Assembly (NCBI GenBank): GCA_937880845.1
Contig: CALFLL010000070.1
Coordinates: 1-37,973 of the forward strand
Source: an uncultured Drancourtella sp.
Lineage (GTDB): Bacteria; Bacillota; Clostridia; Lachnospirales; Lachnospiraceae
Length of the DNA: 37,973 nt
Direction: 5' to 3'
Part shown: positions 32,181 through 37,973 of the stretch, piece after piece
Position numbering within the stretch: position 1 is the first letter of the stretch
How the letters are laid out: every line of letters starts with the position of its first letter
Position numbers and translations under genes: made by a program
The notes under the pieces: model-generated
Database searches by the model: none
What the model was told of the DNA's origin: nothing
The model's input: the letters and a program-made list of their open reading frames with translations, nothing else

Positions 32181-32372
32181 CTATGCTGTTCGTGCAAGAT
32201 TTGCATTCGCATTTCGGGTTACTGTTCCATTACTGCCACAATAACCAACACAATATGCTGGTCCTGCATTATGAGCATTTGCCACTGCTACAGATCCACT
32301 GCAAATACAACCTGCTTTACTTCCTTCAAAATGCGATCCTGTTTTCATTGTTTTTGTTTTTACTAATTTCAT
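32181..32372 (-). CDS. rumC: Ruminococcin C-like precursor (copy 4)
   Basis: 63 residues: 19-residue leader (MKLVKTKTMKTGSHFEGSK) and 44-residue core AGCICSGSVAVANAHNAGPA... with GYCGSNG and TVTRNANANLARTA. It shares the four-cysteine pattern of RumC1: Cys3, Cys5, Cys22, Cys26. Reported RumC1 acceptors are Ala12, Asn16, Arg34 and Lys42; here Ala12, Asn16 and Arg34 are kept and 42 is Arg. The leader ends in Lys, fitting trypsin-type cleavage. AAGGAAG precedes the ATG. Confidence 0.9.
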   Translation of the reverse strand: MKLVKTKTMKTGSHFEGSKAGCICSGSVAVANAHNAGPAYCVGYCGSNGTVTRNANANLARTA

Positions 32373-32392
32373 GCTGTATCTTCCTTTCCTTG

Positions 32393-32584
32393 TTATGATG
32401 TTCGTGCCAGATTAGCGTTTGCATTTCGGGTTACTGTTCCATTATTGCCACAATAACCAACACAATATGCTGGTCCTGCATCATGAGCATTTGCTACTGC
32501 TACAGATCCACTACAAATGCAACCCGCTTTATTCCCTTCAAAATTGGAACCTACTGCGATCTTTTTAGACTGTACTAATCTCAT
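32393..32584 (-). CDS. rumC: Ruminococcin C-like precursor (copy 3)
   Basis: 63 residues. The leader differs (MRLVQSKKIAVGSNFEGNK) but the core is almost copy 4: AGCICSGSVAVANAHDAG..., ending LARTS. Asp replaces Asn at core position 16 and Arg is at 42. GGAGGGAGGG precedes the ATG. It follows the M16 peptidase gene after 141 bases that include a TGTGTAG direct repeat and an AT-rich hairpin. Confidence 0.9.
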   Translation of the reverse strand: MRLVQSKKIAVGSNFEGNKAGCICSGSVAVANAHDAGPAYCVGYCGNNGTVTRNANANLARTS

Positions 32585-32613
32585 GTTTTTCCCTCCCTCC
32601 TCTGTAACTTTTT

Positions 32614-32643
32614 ATTTTAAATCCTTCAAAATAGATTTAAAAT
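32614..32643 (-). promoter_or_regulatory. AT-rich hairpin before precursor copy 3
   Basis: Perfect 10-bp inverted repeat ATTTTAAATC / GATTTAAAAT, 10-base loop, about 30 bases before the start codon; followed by A-rich rather than T-rich sequence, so it is not a terminator. A similar hairpin (36245-36273) precedes precursor copy 1. Confidence 0.5.
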
Positions 32644-32703
32644 TCTTATTTCGTTTCATAATGTATAGTATATACACACTTCGTATGATTTTTTCGTCTT
32701 TTC

Positions 32704-32721
32704 TGTGTAGTTTTTGTGTAG
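32704..32721 (-). promoter_or_regulatory. TGTGTAG direct repeat
   Basis: Two exact TGTGTAG copies (plus-strand reading) 11 bases apart, starting at 32704 and 32715, just past the M16 stop codon and about 120 bases before precursor copy 3. The period suits a tandem-binding regulator. A -10-like TATACT lies about 30 bases further along the minus strand. Confidence 0.35.
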
Positions 32722-32725
32722 AAAC

Positions 32726-33823
32726 CTATTTTCTCATATTTGTTATTATATTCTCCTTGGCAAACAATTTCTTAATGTCATAAATGTCTTTTTGAACATT
32801 TCTTTCTTCTTTTGAAAGCATATCCTTAAAAGTAAAAGCATTTATAAAATATTCTCTCAAAGAGTTACAATTATAACCTATTGGTTCTTCCTTTAAAAAC
32901 TTCAAATATCTCTTTTCTATCTCCGTTACTGGCAAATTTTCTATTTCTCTACAAATGTCTTTCCATTCTAAACTCTCTTCTATCGTTACCTTAATAAATT
33001 CCTGCTTAGGAGATAAAAATATTTTTTCCACACCAACCTTACCTACATTTTCTTTCAAAAATTCTTGTATTACATAAAGTAAATCTTCATTTATTGACTC
33101 AGCATCCGATTTTCTCTCCCTATATAAATAGTATGATGCATTACCCTGTTGATTTTTGATGGCAAATCCACCTGTTTCCGCATAAGACAAAATCTTTTCT
33201 TCAATCTTCCCATGCTCTCCACTAAGATTTGCAATCCATCCGTCTCCAATGTTCTCCAACGTTTGTGTTGATGTAATCCAAATAATACATACATTTTCTA
33301 GAAAATAAAATCTTTTGAAAAATGTTCTGATTTCGTCATTTGATATGGAACGAATCGTTTTTGGGTTTCCTATGGATAAATGGTTTTCATAATCAGTTCC
33401 ATTTAATAATATACGAAAATCTGAGTTTCTATTTTTCACTTCATATGCTTTATATTCCTCAAGAATATCTGATCTTACCTTCTCAACATCTTTCATTTCT
33501 AAATACTTACCTTTTAAAATATTCTGTATGATATCTATTACACACTCTAACGATGTATCCTTTACATCAAAATAATAGGTTGTTGAATAAAAATCCGTAT
33601 AGGCTGAACAAAGATACCTCTCCTCATTTTTATCAAAAAAATTCATTTGCACATGCTCCAAAAAGTGTGCAATTCCTGCATTTTCTATATCTTCTGAGGA
33701 AGAACCTACATTGATTGTTAGTGCTATATAGTTCATTCCTTGAAGGTTTTCTAGTGGACACACACATTTTGTTATTTGATTTTCACATTTTGAAAAAAAA
33801 TTATTCTCTACCAACCCAGTCAC
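32726..33823 (-). CDS. M16-family zinc metallopeptidase in the RumC locus
   Basis: 365 residues. The inverted zinc motif HFLEH (H53, E56, H57; AGIAHFLEHVQMNFF) and a downstream acidic stretch KVRSDILEEYKAYE supply the usual M16 ligands. N-terminal strand pattern (NYIALTINVGSSSED) and single-domain length fit a half-pitrilysin. GTG start at 33823 overlaps the exporter stop (GTGA), so the two are coupled. In subtilosin biosynthesis the M16 proteins AlbE/AlbF take part in maturation; a role in RumC-type leader removal or degradation of stray peptide is inferred. A TTG 9 bases downstream is an alternative start. Confidence 0.83.
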   Translation of the reverse strand: MTGLVENNFFSKCENQITKCVCPLENLQGMNYIALTINVGSSSEDIENAGIAHFLEHVQMNFFDKNEERYLCSAYTDFYSTTYYFDVKDTSLECVIDIIQNILKGKYLEMKDVEKVRSDILEEYKAYEVKNRNSDFRILLNGTDYENHLSIGNPKTIRSISNDEIRTFFKRFYFLENVCIIWITSTQTLENIGDGWIANLSGEHGKIEEKILSYAETGGFAIKNQQGNASYYLYRERKSDAESINEDLLYVIQEFLKENVGKVGVEKIFLSPKQEFIKVTIEESLEWKDICREIENLPVTEIEKRYLKFLKEEPIGYNCNSLREYFINAFTFKDMLSKEERNVQKDIYDIKKLFAKENIITNMRK

Positions 33824-35628
33824 TCCTCTCTATAAGCCTCTGCTTGTATGCTATAAAGCTTTGCATATTCTCCGTCTAATTTCATCAAGTCTCTATGATT
33901 TCCTTTCTCTATAATTTTGCCGTCCTGTAAAACTAAAATTTCATCTGCTAATTTTACTGTAGAAAATCTATGTGCAATTAATATACTTGTCCTTCCTTCC
34001 ATTAAACCCCTAAATTGTTTATAAATCTCATATTCTGCCTTAGGATCTAATGAGGCTGTTGGTTCATCTAATACTACAAGTGGAAAATCCTTCATAAAAA
34101 TTCTACTGATTGCAATTTTTTGCCATTGCCCCAGAGATAATTGGATCCCTCCACTCCATTCTCTATGTAACTGTGTATCATACTTTTCCGGCAAGGAAGA
34201 AATAAATTCTGCTGCCCCTGCTTTCTCTGCTGCACAGTAAATTTGATCCATATTTTTCATTTCTTCCACATTTCCACAACCAATATTCTCTCTAACTGTC
34301 AATGGATATTTCACAAAATCTTGAAATACTGCTCCTATCATTGTTTGATAAGATTCTGTATCAATATCACATATATTAGCTCCATCAATTAAAATTTCCC
34401 CCTTATCTGGAACATATAACTTTAATAACAACTTAATAATAGTGGTCTTTCCAGATCCGTTCAATCCTACAATAGAATAACAGTGTTTAGCATCTATTGT
34501 GAAAGAAATACCTTTTAATATATATTTTTCTGATTCAGGATATCGAAACCATACATTTTTAAATTCTATCTTTTGAAAATTTTTATTAAACGATAACGAG
34601 TTCTCTATCCTTTCCGTTGTTTTCATGTCTAAAAATTCAAATAGGTTTTGTATATAAAGACCATCTTCAAAAATTGTGACTATCGTATTTAATATTGTCG
34701 TAGCTGAACCTCTAAAATTATCAATGGAATTTATATAAAGAGAAAAATCTCCAAGGGTTCTTTTCTCTAAAATAACCTTTAAAGTAATATATATTTTAAA
34801 AAATAAGATTGCAGCCTCTTCTACCAAATCTGTCAATGATAATTTTTTGCAGAAACTACGTCTGATTTTTTTATCTTCTTGAATATATCCATCATATTGT
34901 TTCAGTATGTGCCCCCGAAAAAAATCATGTACATGATAAATTTTCATTTCCTTTATATTTTCATAATCAGTTACAATATCTTTCAAATATGCTATAAAGC
35001 GTAATCCTTCAAATCGCTTAGTATAAATTTCATATTGTGTAACTGCCATCTTCATACTAACAATTAGTGTTGGTATGCAAATAAAAATACACAATAGCAT
35101 AATTCCAACATTAAGACTTACTAACACTGTGATGGTTCCAATCAAACTGCTAAAACTTTGAATGAAGTTTGTTAATGTCGCCAATAAACTGATTGATCTC
35201 CCTGTCGATTCTTCATTGACTTTCCTAATTTTGTCATAAATCATTGAACTGTCAAAATACTTTAAATCCGTATCTTTTACCTTTTTCAAAATCAAATCAC
35301 TTGTATAACGATTTAAGTAACTTGATAAAATATTCTGTTGATAATCTTTTATTCTCATCAGTACACTCTGCAAATAATTGAATATAAAATAGAATATTAA
35401 CCAAAATAAGACCGGTGCAATGTTTCCTGAAACAATTGATCGACTCATATCATCAATAAGATATTTCCAAATAACCAAAGTAAATGGGATCGTAATACCT
35501 GAAACAATACTCACTATCATTGTTTTAATAAAATTGGACTTCGAGCTATTCCATAATAACCGAACTACTCTGCTTATTATCAAAAAAAATTCTTTGCTTT
35601 TTTTGATTAAACTCTTTAATCTTTTCAT
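33820..35628 (-). CDS. ABC exporter for the RumC-type peptides
   Basis: 602 residues. Six-helix membrane domain (about 1-330) and ATPase domain with Walker A VGLNGSGKTT near residue 388, signature LSLGQWQKIAISRI, Walker B LVVLDEPTASLD and switch His IAHRF. No C39 peptidase domain is fused, so leader removal must be separate. It resembles the LanT at 15708-17510 in layout and signature (LSxGQWQK). It begins 28 bases after a terminator-like stem that follows precursor copy 2, so its expression may depend on read-through. Peptide export is inferred from context. Confidence 0.87.
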   Translation of the reverse strand: MKRLKSLIKKSKEFFLIISRVVRLLWNSSKSNFIKTMIVSIVSGITIPFTLVIWKYLIDDMSRSIVSGNIAPVLFWLIFYFIFNYLQSVLMRIKDYQQNILSSYLNRYTSDLILKKVKDTDLKYFDSSMIYDKIRKVNEESTGRSISLLATLTNFIQSFSSLIGTITVLVSLNVGIMLLCIFICIPTLIVSMKMAVTQYEIYTKRFEGLRFIAYLKDIVTDYENIKEMKIYHVHDFFRGHILKQYDGYIQEDKKIRRSFCKKLSLTDLVEEAAILFFKIYITLKVILEKRTLGDFSLYINSIDNFRGSATTILNTIVTIFEDGLYIQNLFEFLDMKTTERIENSLSFNKNFQKIEFKNVWFRYPESEKYILKGISFTIDAKHCYSIVGLNGSGKTTIIKLLLKLYVPDKGEILIDGANICDIDTESYQTMIGAVFQDFVKYPLTVRENIGCGNVEEMKNMDQIYCAAEKAGAAEFISSLPEKYDTQLHREWSGGIQLSLGQWQKIAISRIFMKDFPLVVLDEPTASLDPKAEYEIYKQFRGLMEGRTSILIAHRFSTVKLADEILVLQDGKIIEKGNHRDLMKLDGEYAKLYSIQAEAYREE

Positions 35629-35655
35629 AAACTTTCACTCCACTTACTTTTATAA

Positions 35656-35686
35656 AAGGAGACCGTACCTACTTGACAGTCTCCTT
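35656..35686 (-). terminator. Terminator/attenuator between precursors and exporter
   Basis: Stem AAGGAGACTG / CGGTCTCCTT with an 11-base loop, followed on the minus strand by TTTTATAAAAG. It lies between precursor copy 2 and the exporter ATG at 35628. Partial read-through would give more precursor than exporter mRNA. Confidence 0.72.
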
Positions 35687-35715
35687 CTTTTCTTATAACA
35701 TAATATTAAGCCTTT

Positions 35716-35770
35716 TAACTCTGTTCATATATCTATTTTATAGAATTTGCTTAGGTATTGAACAGAGTTA
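35716..35770. repeat. Long-loop perfect inverted repeat
   Basis: TAACTCTGTTCA at 35716-35727 and its exact complement at 35759-35770, with a 31-base loop. Ts follow on the plus strand, As on the minus strand, so it would end plus-strand rather than minus-strand transcripts. It lies between precursor copy 2 and the terminator at 35656. Confidence 0.45.
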
Positions 35771-35814
35771 TTTTTCTTTTTTCAGACTGACATGTTCTGT
35801 TTAAAATACATCTT

Positions 35815-36006
35815 CTATGCAGTTCTTGCAAGATCTGCATTGGCATTTCTTGTCACCACTCCACTGTTGCCACAATATCCCACACAATATGCCGGTCCTG
35901 CATCATGAGAATTTGCCACTGCTACAGTACCATTACAAATACATCCAGCCCTATTTCCTTCAAAGTCTGTTCCTGTTTTTGTTGTTTTTGTTTCTACTAA
36001 TTTCAT
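35815..36006 (-). CDS. rumC: Ruminococcin C-like precursor (copy 2)
   Basis: 63 residues; AGGAGG upstream fixes the ATG at 36006 rather than 36054. Leader MKLVETKTTKTGTDFEGNR, then the core AGCICNGTVAVANSHDAG..., ending NADLARTA. Four cysteines at core positions 3, 5, 22 and 26. Asp is at position 16 and Arg at 42, so two of the four acceptor positions known from RumC1 differ. Closest to copies 3 and 4 in the core. Confidence 0.9.
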   Translation of the reverse strand: MKLVETKTTKTGTDFEGNRAGCICNGTVAVANSHDAGPAYCVGYCGNSGVVTRNANADLARTA

Positions 36007-36022
36007 AATCCAATACCTCCTA

Positions 36023-36214
36023 CTAGTTTTTTTTTGCAAGATTATAATTCGCATTTCTTGTTACTGCTCCATGGTTTCCACAGTATCCTACGCAATACGC
36101 CGGTCCTGCATAATGAGAGCTTGCTACTGCTGCGCTTCCACTACAAACACATCCACTTCTGCTGCCTTCAAAGTCTGCTCCTGTCTGTAACTTTCCTGCT
36201 ACGATTTTTCTCAT
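36023..36214 (-). CDS. rumC: Ruminococcin C-like precursor (copy 1, RumC1-type)
   Basis: 63 residues; ATG at 36214 with AAGGAGG upstream (a TTG two codons earlier is rejected). The leader MRKIVAGKLQTGADFEGSR matches RumC1 as I remember it except for the last residue. The core SGCVCSGSAAVASSHYAG... keeps Cys3, 5, 22, 26, Ala12, Arg34 and Lys42, but position 16, the reported acceptor for Cys3, is Tyr instead of Asn, and the end is LAKKN. It is the first precursor after the radical SAM gene. Confidence 0.9.
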   Translation of the reverse strand: MRKIVAGKLQTGADFEGSRSGCVCSGSAAVASSHYAGPAYCVGYCGNHGAVTRNANYNLAKKN

Positions 36215-36244
36215 GCCCAACGCCTCCTTTCCGTCTGTTTTTTT

Positions 36245-36273
36245 ATTTTAAATTATCTTTGATAATCTAAAAT
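36245..36273 (-). promoter_or_regulatory. AT-rich hairpin before precursor copy 1
   Basis: 13-bp stem (ATTTTAGATTATC / GATAATTTAAAAT on the minus strand, one G-U pair) with a 3-base loop, about 31 bases before the precursor ATG and just past the radical SAM stop. It has no T run after it. It may protect or process the precursor mRNA. Confidence 0.5.
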
Positions 36274-36279
36274 CTTTTC

Positions 36280-37821
36280 TTAATAATACGGTACCGCATC
36301 TATCTCTTCGATCACTTCCGGCTTCTCTTCCAAAATGCTGTAATAAGAAATCAGTTCTCCTTTTGTGGCATACCTGTGGGCTCCGCATACCTTCTCTTTT
36401 CTTTCCATATCAATCCCCTCTGCTTCATAGCAGGCCGCATAACAAAGTCCGCACAGATTTCTTGCCCAGCATTCATTACATCTTGTAATGGACTTCTCAT
36501 CGTACTCTTCAATATAGTATTTCTTTATCTTTTCCAGATCTGCCCCTTCAAACACATTTCCTATATCCGGTGCATCTCCGGTTTTTTCACACAAAAGGAA
36601 TTTTCCATCCGTCTTCACATAGACCCTCCGGTTCCCTGGAATGCAGCAGCCGTTTCTTCTGAGGTCTTTGCATGGTTCCTGTGTCTGTCTTCGGTTATGT
36701 ATCCGCACCAGTTTATCCGCTACAATCCCTGCCACATAACTTTTTGGATCCTCTTCTTCTAAATTCCTTGCCAGTGCCCAGCCTTCGATGGCATCTAACG
36801 TGAAACCGTCCAGTTCCTCTCCGATAAACTCCCCGTCTCCAGCATACTCCATGGAAATATCTTCTTCTCTTACGCTTCCGTATTCTACGTAATCACATTT
36901 CTTTACCATTTCTTTTGGCAGCCAGCTCAGACCTTCAAAAAACTCCTTAATCGCATCCAGTTTCTTTGCACTGAACGGCGGACAGACCACAGTATTGATC
37001 ACAATACTTTCCTTTGCACTCTCTCCAAAGGCTTCTACCAGATATTTTAATCCCTGTATTGCTTTCTCAAAACTTCCTTTTCCTCCGCTCATCACTCTGT
37101 AAGCATCATGGATTCCTTCTGGTCCGTCTATACTTGCCAGGACACTCATTCCTTCCACACCTGCCACATATGCAGCGATTTCCGGTGTTACCAGTGTCAG
37201 GTTGGTAGAGAAAGAAAAGGTCAGTTCTTTTCCTTTTATGATCTGCCGGCTGTAATCTATTGTCTTTTTCATCAGTTCAAACTGTACCAGTGGCTCTCCT
37301 CCATAAAAGGATATCGCTACTTTATCTCCACTGTTATCCCTTGCATACTCCACAGCACGTTTTGCCACATCCCAGGTCATGGCTTTTGGCGAGAAATTCC
37401 GGTACCCTTCATTATGTTCGTTATAAATACAGTAGCGGCATCTCATGTTACACTGTTCTGTCAGTTCCAGGATGACCTGCTGCAGATCGTACCGGAGCAA
37501 GTCCCTTAATGTTTCATCTGTTTCCCTTACAAACTTTAAATCCGGTGAAACCTGCAGGATATGCTCTGCTTCTACCATCTCCCAGATATTTCTGTATGCA
37601 GCCTCCAGTTCTTCTTCAGAAGCTCCTTCCACCTCATCCGGAAGATTTGTCTGCTCGAAGAGGCTTTTTAAGATCTGGTATTCATTTGCCCCGCACTCAA
37701 ACACTTTTCCGGTTCCTGTATCATACATATACTGTTTATTTCTGGTAGTGAAAACAGTTCCTAGGCTGTATCCGCGCGCTACATCAATGCTCTCTTTGAT
37801 CTTTTTCAGGTGTTCTTTCAT
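36280..37821 (-). CDS. rumMc: Radical SAM/SPASM sactipeptide maturase (RumMc-like)
   Basis: 513 residues. An N-terminal peptide-recognition-like region (about 1-110) precedes the radical SAM core, whose [4Fe-4S] motif is LTEQCNMRCRYCIYN (C-x3-C-x2-C, about residues 127-135). SFYGGEPLV follows as the SAM-binding glycine-rich stretch. The SPASM domain carries the auxiliary-cluster cysteines: CKDLRRNGCC, LLCEKTGD, then CNECWARNLCGLCYAAC and VCGAHR. It should abstract alpha-hydrogens and join Cys sulfur to alpha carbons in the four RumC-type precursors. The DNA is visibly richer in G+C than its neighbours, suggesting a different history. AGGAGG precedes the ATG. Confidence 0.93.
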   Translation of the reverse strand: MKEHLKKIKESIDVARGYSLGTVFTTRNKQYMYDTGTGKVFECGANEYQILKSLFEQTNLPDEVEGASEEELEAAYRNIWEMVEAEHILQVSPDLKFVRETDETLRDLLRYDLQQVILELTEQCNMRCRYCIYNEHNEGYRNFSPKAMTWDVAKRAVEYARDNSGDKVAISFYGGEPLVQFELMKKTIDYSRQIIKGKELTFSFSTNLTLVTPEIAAYVAGVEGMSVLASIDGPEGIHDAYRVMSGGKGSFEKAIQGLKYLVEAFGESAKESIVINTVVCPPFSAKKLDAIKEFFEGLSWLPKEMVKKCDYVEYGSVREEDISMEYAGDGEFIGEELDGFTLDAIEGWALARNLEEEDPKSYVAGIVADKLVRIHNRRQTQEPCKDLRRNGCCIPGNRRVYVKTDGKFLLCEKTGDAPDIGNVFEGADLEKIKKYYIEEYDEKSITRCNECWARNLCGLCYAACYEAEGIDMERKEKVCGAHRYATKGELISYYSILEEKPEVIEEIDAVPYY

Positions 37822-37857
37822 TTTTCTTTCCTCCTAACATTTGGTTCCCAAAATATA

Positions 37858-37973
37858 TCAACTCATTTCAGAGAGAATCTCCTTTGGTTTTTTCCTCATA
37901 ATCATAGTCCCTGCTACTGAAACTGAAACAAATAGCAAACCGCCAATTGCAATTGTATCTTTTACTAACATAT
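37858..37973 (-). CDS. C-terminal end of a small membrane protein (cut by window edge)
   Basis: A minus-strand frame reads MLVKDTIAIGGLLFVSVSVA, then GTMIMRKKPKEILSEMS and TGA at 37860-37858. One hydrophobic segment is followed by a basic end. It lies 36 bases before the radical SAM gene, so it is probably the preceding gene in the same operon. The ATG at 37971 might be the real start of a 37-residue protein or an internal Met; the upstream part is outside the window. An immunity or accessory membrane peptide is possible. Confidence 0.5.
   Translation of the reverse strand, partial: MLVKDTIAIGGLLFVSVSVAGTMIMRKKPKEILSEMS

Noticed and set aside
36376..37837. Plus-strand ORFs up to 133 residues across the radical SAM gene
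   Set aside because: Antisense shadows; the minus strand encodes a full maturase with all cysteine motifs.

Overview
The window looks like a gut Firmicute of the family Lachnospiraceae, most likely a Blautia obeum-type strain. The DNA is AT-rich, ribosome binding sites are strong AGGAGG types, and essentially every convincing gene is on the minus strand. Two peptide-antibiotic loci point to this group: a nisin O-like class I lanthipeptide locus (four precursors, LanB/T/C, LanFEG, LanI and two LanRK pairs, as I remember for B. obeum A2-162) and a ruminococcin C-like sactipeptide locus (four RumC-type precursors and a SPASM radical SAM enzyme). Identification is from sequence memory only; no search was run.

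Layout, left to right (transcription runs right to left). 0-9.4 kb: a DNA-metabolism/mobile-element-like block with a tyrosine recombinase and a small overlapping upstream ORF, a Rpn-like nuclease plus the broken 3' end of a paralogue, a RecD2-like helicase, a small membrane protein, an SSB-like protein with a strange acid/base tail, two unrecognised proteins and a DUF262 protein. 9.5 kb: a copy of the last 27 codons of the alpha/beta hydrolase gene whose full-length version lies at 29.3-30.3 kb. 9.7-13.4 kb: an agr-type quorum-sensing operon (xre-agrA-agrC-agrD-agrB-degenerate receiver), including an unlisted 50-residue AgrD. 13.6-28.8 kb: the nisin-like locus, in transcription order F-E-G-I, R-K, A1-A2-A3-A4, R-K, B-T-C and a secreted protein of unknown function. 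29.2-32.0 kb: a LysR-like remnant, then an ECF sigma/anti-sigma/secreted protein/alpha-beta hydrolase operon with a good ECF-type promoter. 32.2-37.8 kb: the RumC locus, in transcription order radical SAM, two precursors, ABC exporter, M16 peptidase, two more precursors. The right edge cuts a small membrane protein.

How it works together. The LanB dehydratase and LanC cyclase would modify A1-A4 into lanthionine peptides and LanT would export them; no LanP is present, and every leader ends in a basic residue, so an outside trypsin-like protease probably completes maturation. LanFEG and LanI give self-protection. Promoters before A1 and B, and possibly F, share a LanR-type box. The RumC enzyme would install sactionine links in four different precursors; the local M16 peptidase may trim leaders, as AlbF does for subtilosin. 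The agr operon adds a predicted thiolactone signal, and direct repeats with LytTR-like spacing lie in front of it. The 19.8-kb agr plus lanthipeptide segment is bracketed by direct repeats of a hydrolase 3' end, suggesting that it moved as a unit.
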